DNA from: JADZAA01 sp039810485 | GTDB lineage: Bacteria; Bacteroidota; Ignavibacteria; Kapaibacteriales; UBA961 | DNA: 18,496 nt | Assembly (NCBI GenBank): GCA_039810485.1 | Contig: JBDHXA010000055.1 | Span: 1 to 18,496, forward strand | Reading direction: 5' to 3' | Shown here: positions 14,268 to 18,496 of the stretch, piece by piece | Layout of the letters: each line of letters begins with the position of its first letter | Numbering within the stretch: the first letter of the stretch is position 1 | Notes under the pieces: model-generated | Told to the model about the DNA's origin: nothing | Seen by the model: the letters and a program-made list of their open reading frames with translations, nothing else | Databases searched by the model: none | Position numbers and translations under genes: made by a program

Positions 14268-14820
14268 ATGTGATCATTAAAATATTAATGAACAGCATTA
14301 TTGTAATTGTCTGATATTTTTATTTTATAATTTAGGACTTTTTCGTCATTGTTCATTAGCTATTTGTAAAGGTTGATTGTAAAATTTAAAGCTTTGGCAA
14401 TCAAGAAAATACACGTAATTATACGAGAAAAATCCATACAAGAGCAAAAATATAAATAAAAAGACATACGAGGCTTGTTTAATGAGCAAGACAACTATCA
14501 GAAACTCTCTTTTATTGGGAATCCTCTCGAAAGAGTATGATAAGCTGTTGTTATTAAGATTTCTATAGAAACACTCGAAAAGGTGTTCTAAACAACAAAT
14601 AGCGTTCTAAACGCCAATAATAGTAATAAATTTACATGGAATAAAGTTAGCTTTGAGAAAGTACAATAAACAGAGCAGCTATTCTATGTTTAATCTAACC
14701 TTATTTCTACAGATCATATAGCAGTTGCCAAGAGATGCGTTTCATAGTTTGGCAGACATGCATCAATAAGACATAAGCATAACTTGCAATTCAACCTCAT
14801 CGAAGATTTTTGCAGCGTAT

Positions 14821-14858
14821 AAAAAAAGCCGTCAGAACAGAATATGACGGCTTTTTAG
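14821..14858. terminator. Bidirectional intrinsic terminator
   Basis: AGCCGTCA (14827-14834) pairs with TGACGGCT (14845-14852) around a 10-nt loop. Seven As precede the stem and five Ts follow it, so both strands have a U-tract: plus TTTTTAGTTTTT, minus TTTTTTT. No intact gene ends close by on the plus strand. On the minus strand a short open stretch stops at 14862-14864, just before the stem. Confidence 0.85.
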
Positions 14859-15342
14859 TTTTTATGCTAACCGCCTTTTAGAAATCATCTCTTTGATTTC
14901 AATTCTCATGCTGCAATAATGCCCATCTTTAAGGCCGCTGTTAAAACTCTATAAACATCCGTTAAAAAGCGTGATTGCAACTGCATTAAACAATAACAAT
15001 GCAGCACAACTCTATGAAGTTACGCTTAAAATATGCCATATTCGGCTTGATTGCCGCAAAATTATTCAAAAGCTGCATTTATCAAGCTGTTTTCTAACTT
15101 TTAGAATGTCATACAGTTGCGTCGTTTATGAATTAATTTTAACCAAAAATATTTTTGGAGAGGTAAAAAATACGTATTACTAAGTATTGCATGCAAAAAG
15201 CCAGCATAGTAATTTAGCATAATTCATTTTTTGAACGGCTCATTTTGTCTGCAAAAGAGTGCGCTGATGATATGAAACATAAGGCGATTTGAAATTATTT
15301 TTTAATTGTTTCAGCATTTCAAATATTTATCTTGATGTTTAA

Positions 15343-15504
15343 TATTATCTTCTGCCTGAATTCAAGTTAGGTTATCAAGAAATTGAGAATAATTATTACG
15401 AAGGATCATCCAAGTTTTCAATTTATGAGCCCGCTCCAATAAGGTCTAACCAACAGAGCAAGATTATAGAGAAAGAGAAAAATTATAATAATAGAAATAA
15501 TTAA
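15343..15504 (+). pseudogene. Possible C-terminal remnant of a lost gene
   Basis: A 53-codon open frame with no ATG, GTG or TTG at its head, preceded in frame by TAA at 15340-15342 and ended by TAA at 15502-15504. Its composition looks like coding sequence: FKLGYQEIENNYYEGSSKF (from 15361), then EPAPIRSN and a charged Lys/Glu/Asn-rich end. I recognise no family. It may be the tail of an eroded gene in this gene-poor stretch, or chance. Confidence 0.25.
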
Positions 15505-15666
15505 TTTGTTATTTAAACAAATAGCAAGACAAAACATTATCCGCTTTATATTTATACACAGATTTTTATCTTTAATACTTGCCATTTATTCATGGAAGTC
15601 AAAGAGTTAACCGATTCTATAAAGCAGTTAAATATCAATCAATTTAATACTATCTTTATAAATAAT

Positions 15667-16215
15667 ATGAACTTGAATATATTGTCAATCTTTTTTCTAT
15701 TAGCATTTCTTATGGGAACTAGCATTGCATATTCCCAAGAATTGAAAATTAACAAACCCGATTTACCGGATGCAACTATTATTTCAATGATGAGATTATT
15801 GGACAGCATACCTGACGAGTTATTAACTAATTACGGCATTAAAAACAAAGATGAAATAAAAAAATCTGCAATTGGCAATCCCATTGCAGTTTATACGATT
15901 GAGAAAGATAGTCTATCATTTACAGACACATGGCGCGTTCCATTAATTATAGATAATGAATACAGAGCTCTATTTACTGTAATTATAAATTCTGACAATA
16001 AATATCAAGTTGTTGATTACGGCGCTGTGTTATTAGCCGAATCTCTTTACAATTTTAGCAAAGATAATGTTCTATTAGCAATGCTTAGGGTATATGAATT
16101 GCGAAAAGATTATTTTATATGCGGGAACAAGAATGCTGGCTATATATTTCACTCTATTTCAAATCTTGATAAAAGACAATATAGTTTAAATGAACTAATT
16201 AAAATGACAAAGTAA
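15667..16215 (+). CDS. Small exported protein of unknown function, partner of the downstream cysteine peptidase
   Basis: 182 residues from the ATG at 15667. An upstream in-frame ATG at 15592 would bury the signal peptide 25 residues inside the protein, so I reject it. The signal peptide is MNLNILSIFF to about residue 24 (IAYSQ). The mature part of about 158 residues has a mixed helix/strand look, with IGNPIAVYTIEKDSL, TWRVPLIIDNEYRALFTV and a DYGAVLLAESLY segment, and ends KMTK. I do not recognise a family. The stop is 5 nt before the start of the papain-like peptidase gene, so the two are surely co-expressed. The peptidase lacks a propeptide. By analogy with staphostatin/staphopain and streptopain/Spi pairs, this protein could be its inhibitor or trans-acting chaperone (inference only). 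Base composition is more AT-rich than the housekeeping genes. Confidence 0.75.
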   Translation: MNLNILSIFFLLAFLMGTSIAYSQELKINKPDLPDATIISMMRLLDSIPDELLTNYGIKNKDEIKKSAIGNPIAVYTIEKDSLSFTDTWRVPLIIDNEYRALFTVIINSDNKYQVVDYGAVLLAESLYNFSKDNVLLAMLRVYELRKDYFICGNKNAGYIFHSISNLDKRQYSLNELIKMTK

Positions 16216-16220
16216 ATATT

Positions 16221-18017
16221 ATGAAAACGATTAGTTTAATTGCTTTAGTTTTATTAACTTCCATCCATTTAAAATCGCAGGTGTTGAACGTAAATCAAGT
16301 GACTCAAGAACAAAATCAATGGTGTTGGGCTGGTGTGTCTTCTTGTATTTTAGATTATTACTGCGCGCCTACACAACAATGTGCAATTGCAGAATATACT
16401 CGATCCGTTGAAACATTTCCTGATGTTAGTTATGGAAATACAAATTGTTGTATTTCGCCTTCTACATGTAATAATTGGAACTATAGCTGGGGAGGCCCGG
16501 GAAGTATTCAAGATATTTTATTACATTTTGCAAATATTTCTAATTACGGAGTTGGCTCATGCCTTACACGAGCGGATATCACGGCAGATATTCAAAACAA
16601 TAGGGTTTTTGTGATTCGTTGGGGCTGGACTGGCGGTGGTGGGCATTTTCTTGTCGGGCATGGTCTGATAGGAAACAATATGTATTATATGGATCCATGG
16701 TTTGGCGAAGGACTTAAAATTGCTGATTATAACTGGGTAGTTTCAGGTGGCAATCATACTTGGACACATACTAATAGATTATCTGATAGCCCATCTAACA
16801 ATCAGTTGGTGATAACGGGAGAAATTTCAGGTAGCAAATCCGTTTGCTTGGAGAAACCACAAATATATAGTATTACACCAGTTTCAGGGGCAACCTCCTA
16901 TACATGGACTTTGCCAAGCGGTTGGAGCGGTAGTTCTAAAAGCACATCAATAACATGTCGCCCAGATTCAAGCGGGGGTACAATAAGTGTTGTTGCAAAT
17001 AATTCCTGCGGTACAAGTGAAAAAAAATCATTGAGAGTAAACGTAGCAGTAACACCTGCCCAACCCGGAACAATTTCAGGCATAACAACTGTTTGTCAGG
17101 GAGATTCACAAACTTACAGCATTCAATCTGTTTCAGGGGCAACCTCCTATACATGGACTTTGCCAAGCGGTTGGAGCGGTAGTTCTAAAAGCACATCAAT
17201 AACATGTCGCTCAGATTCAAGCGGGGGCACAATAAGTGTTGTTGCAAATAATTCCTGCGGTACAAGTGAAAAAAAATCATTGAGAGTAAACGTAGCAGCA
17301 ACACCAGCCCAACCCGGAACAATTTCAGGCATAACAACTGTTTGTCAGGGTCAAAATTCAGTGACTTATACAGTTCCTTCAATAGCAAATGCAACGTCCT
17401 ATGTTTGGACATTGCCAAGTGGTGTAACAGGAGCAAGCACAACTAATAGTATTTTTGCTGATTTTGGAGGAAATGCAATTTCTGGCAACATTACAGTAAA
17501 AGGAACTAATTCTTGTGGATCTGGCAAAGTTTCTATTTTGCCAATTGTAGTAAATGTAAGACCTAACACTCCAACTATTACATTAAATGAATTAATACTG
17601 CAGTCAGACGCTCCAAATGGCAATCAATGGTATAACCAAAACGGATTAATCAATGGAGCTGTAAATCAGAAATATACTATATCAGCTGATGGCGATTTTT
17701 ATGTTGTTGTTAGTATGTCGGGCTGTAGTTCCAATCCTTCTAATATAATAAGAGTATCATTAACCGGCATTGATGCTGTTGAAACAGATAGAACTATTAA
17801 AGTACATCCAAATCCTATTTCTAATGAAATAACTATTGAAAAAGAAGGTGTTAATGGAAAGGTTAGGTTTGACATTTTAAATATAATTGGTCAAATAGTT
17901 TTCAAAGGAGATTTCGATGACAAAACTACAATTCAGACAAATAAATTTGCACCCGGAGTATATTTTATTAAGATTGAAAATGGCAATATATTTAAATTCA
18001 TAAAAATAAATGAATAA
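16221..18017 (+). CDS. Secreted papain-like (AvrRpt2/C70-type) cysteine peptidase with PKD-like repeats and T9SS tail
   Basis: 598 residues. The signal peptide ends near residue 20 (LKSQ). The peptidase domain (about 21-190) starts at once: VTQEQNQWCWAG (27-38) holds the oxyanion Gln29 and nucleophile Cys35 with the same spacing as papain Gln19/Cys25. GGGHFLVGHGL (139-149) has the probable catalytic His142 and YYMDPW (155-160) the Asp158. Several extra cysteines (42, 48, 54, 76, 77, 83, 114) suggest disulfides. Three PKD-like units follow (about 200-276, 284-359, 367-446; SYTWTLPSG, then NSCGTSE or NSCGSGK), the first two nearly identical. A further beta domain with NGNQWYNQNG (466-475) comes next, then a type A sorting domain (KVHPNPISNE from 527, LNIIGQIVF, APGVYFIKI). 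Predicted to be exported by T9SS and act outside the cell on proteins. The substrate is unknown. Confidence 0.88.
   Translation: MKTISLIALVLLTSIHLKSQVLNVNQVTQEQNQWCWAGVSSCILDYYCAPTQQCAIAEYTRSVETFPDVSYGNTNCCISPSTCNNWNYSWGGPGSIQDILLHFANISNYGVGSCLTRADITADIQNNRVFVIRWGWTGGGGHFLVGHGLIGNNMYYMDPWFGEGLKIADYNWVVSGGNHTWTHTNRLSDSPSNNQLVITGEISGSKSVCLEKPQIYSITPVSGATSYTWTLPSGWSGSSKSTSITCRPDSSGGTISVVANNSCGTSEKKSLRVNVAVTPAQPGTISGITTVCQGDSQTYSIQSVSGATSYTWTLPSGWSGSSKSTSITCRSDSSGGTISVVANNSCGTSEKKSLRVNVAATPAQPGTISGITTVCQGQNSVTYTVPSIANATSYVWTLPSGVTGASTTNSIFADFGGNAISGNITVKGTNSCGSGKVSILPIVVNVRPNTPTITLNELILQSDAPNGNQWYNQNGLINGAVNQKYTISADGDFYVVVSMSGCSSNPSNIIRVSLTGIDAVETDRTIKVHPNPISNEITIEKEGVNGKVRFDILNIIGQIVFKGDFDDKTTIQTNKFAPGVYFIKIENGNIFKFIKINE
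16881..17350 (+). repeat. Near-identical 249-bp-period duplication of the PKD-like unit
   Basis: Bases 16881-17101 and 17130-17350 (221 bp each) differ at four positions by my reading: two silent (GGT/GGC, CCT/CCA) and two changing residues (Pro/Ser, Val/Ala). The period is 249 bp, or 83 codons. The third unit downstream is clearly diverged, so the first two arose by a recent in-frame duplication. Confidence 0.9.
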
Positions 18018-18336
18018 GCAAACTCTGAATTATACTATGTTGTTTCATCAGCGCTTTTCAACTTTGAAATATTACTAGGCTTTTCGGAATAGGATCATTT
18101 ATTAAATATTCGTACAAAACAAATGAACGATTAATCAAACTAACGATTTTTGTTCTATTGATGGCCCTAAACGCCATAATTTCATTTTCGCAAGATAAAA
18201 TGCAAGATATTCTTTGTCTTAAAATGGAAGCACACAGATTCAACAGTGAAGTGCAACGGATGAAATAAATAAAGAGTTGGTTTAAGTGTCATAGTTCAAC
18301 AACCCAACGACGAGTTTATCACAAACGGAGCACAAT
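18018..18336. other. Intergenic region between the peptidase gene and the IS30 transposase
   Basis: 319 nt. It holds a short exported-protein-like frame (18123-18268) and then, from about 18270, the probable left end of the insertion sequence. I cannot define the terminal inverted repeat because the right end lies outside the window. No terminator for the peptidase gene is obvious. Confidence 0.5.
18123..18268 (+). pseudogene. Broken small exported-protein ORF next to the insertion sequence
   Basis: ATG AAC at 18123 is followed by an early stop in that frame. The neighbouring frame then reads a textbook signal peptide (LIKLTIFVLLMALNAIISFSQ) and about 22 more residues to a TAA at 18266-18268. 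One base is missing or added just after the ATG. An intact in-frame ATG at 18161 would give only 35 residues beginning inside the hydrophobic core. It therefore looks like the 5' end of a secreted-protein gene that has been frameshifted and cut short, probably when the IS30 element arrived. No family can be named. Confidence 0.4.
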
Positions 18337-18496
18337 ATGCCCAGCGGCTATACACACCTAACGCAAGAGCAAAGATACGGAATTGAAATCATGCATAGGA
18401 ATAAAGTTTCATTACGAAGCATTGCAGCAAATATTGGCGTTTCAGCTTCTACTCTCAGTCGTGAATTGCGCCGCAATAAAGGCGAAAGAGGCTATA
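18270..18496 (+). mobile_element. Left portion of an IS30-family insertion sequence (boundary uncertain)
   Basis: The transposase start at 18337 and the unrelated short ORF ending at 18268 put the element's left end between about 18270 and 18330. The sequence around 18280-18310 (GGTTTAAGTGTCATAGTTC) is where a terminal inverted repeat would be expected, but it cannot be confirmed without the other end. Confidence 0.5.
18337..18496 (+). CDS. IS30-family transposase, N-terminal part (continues past window)
   Basis: 53 codons are visible from the ATG at 18337, with GGAG (18327-18330) as ribosome site 6 nt upstream. The reading starts MPSGYTHLTQEQRYGIEIMH and runs on to SLRSIAANIGVSASTLSRELRRN, the helix-turn-helix (HTH_38) at the head of IS30 transposases, which binds the terminal inverted repeats. 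The DDE catalytic domain lies beyond the edge, so I cannot say whether the gene is intact. Confidence 0.9.
   Translation, partial: MPSGYTHLTQEQRYGIEIMHRNKVSLRSIAANIGVSASTLSRELRRNKGERGY

Larger units (their letters stand above)
14093..15666. other. Gene-poor AT-rich stretch with hairpins, a terminator and short gene-like remnants
   Basis: About 1.57 kb between the SPFH gene and the small exported protein has no ORF I trust. It contains two stem-loops near the SPFH stop (14141-14188, 14223-14267), a smaller one (TCATTAA/TTAATGA, 14274-14291), a repeated GTTCTAAAC (near 14585 and 14606, the second within a GCGTT/AACGC hairpin), a bidirectional terminator (14821-14858), two palindromes (15143-15158 and 15169-15178) and a protein-like frame without a start (15343-15504). 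A GTG-initiated 70-codon frame at 14971-15183 has no ribosome site or recognisable motif and is probably chance. Confidence 0.7.

Noticed and set aside
14971..15183. 70-codon frame starting with GTG
   Set aside because: No ribosome site, no recognisable motif, biased toward Ile/Leu/Cys as expected for AT-rich noncoding DNA, and no supporting neighbour.
15592..15666. Upstream ATG that would extend the small exported protein by 25 residues
   Set aside because: It would place the signal peptide internally. The ATG at 15667 gives a standard N-terminus.
16898..17623. Several minus-strand frames of 61-85 codons under the PKD-like repeats
   Set aside because: They duplicate along with the repeat and are antisense shadows of the peptidase gene.

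Overview
The window looks like a bacterial chromosome fragment from the Bacteroidota/Chlorobiota (FCB) side of the tree. The evidence is: two secreted proteins ending in type IX secretion (T9SS) sorting domains, a DUF3109 protein (a family I associate with Bacteroidota), a Bacteroidota-style promoter (TTTG, 20 nt, TAnnTTTG) in front of a tRNA gene, and mostly weak Shine-Dalgarno sites. An early-branching FCB lineage (for example Kapabacteria- or Ignavibacteria-like) is possible, but I cannot place it more exactly by eye.

Region 1 (1-5798, minus strand): a tRNA-Leu(GAG) with its own promoter and terminator, then a cystathionine beta-synthase/cysteine synthase-like enzyme with a CBS-domain tail, D-Ala-D-Ala ligase (ddl), a T9SS-exported endonuclease I, and an RsmI-type 16S rRNA methyltransferase. 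RsmI carries an unusual acidic linker and a 13-residue Arg/Gly/Phe tandem repeat that runs off the left edge.

Region 2 (5966-9373, plus): a DUF3109 cysteine-rich protein two bases ahead of rpoN (sigma-54), then a dihydroorotate dehydrogenase-like gene. The last converges tail to tail on cytidylate kinase (9368-10045, minus).

Region 3 (10113-14092, plus): a 665-residue fusion of a GT2 glycosyltransferase with what looks like a catalytically dead polyprenyl-phosphate sugar-phosphotransferase, overlapping accA (acetyl-CoA carboxylase alpha), followed by an SPFH/stomatin-like membrane protein. Together with cmk these are housekeeping and envelope/lipid genes.

Region 4 (14093-18496) is AT-rich and accessory in character. 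It opens with about 1.57 kb without a convincing gene, holding a 20-bp stem-loop, further hairpins, a bidirectional terminator and short gene-like remnants. Next comes a tight two-gene unit: a small exported protein of unknown family and a papain-like (AvrRpt2/C70-type) cysteine peptidase with PKD-like repeats and a T9SS tail. The peptidase has no propeptide, so the small partner may be its inhibitor or chaperone. A broken exported ORF and the 5' end of an IS30-family transposase close the window.

The most interesting points are the dead phosphoglycosyltransferase fusion, the peptidase/partner pair, the repeat tail on RsmI and the structured gene-poor stretch.
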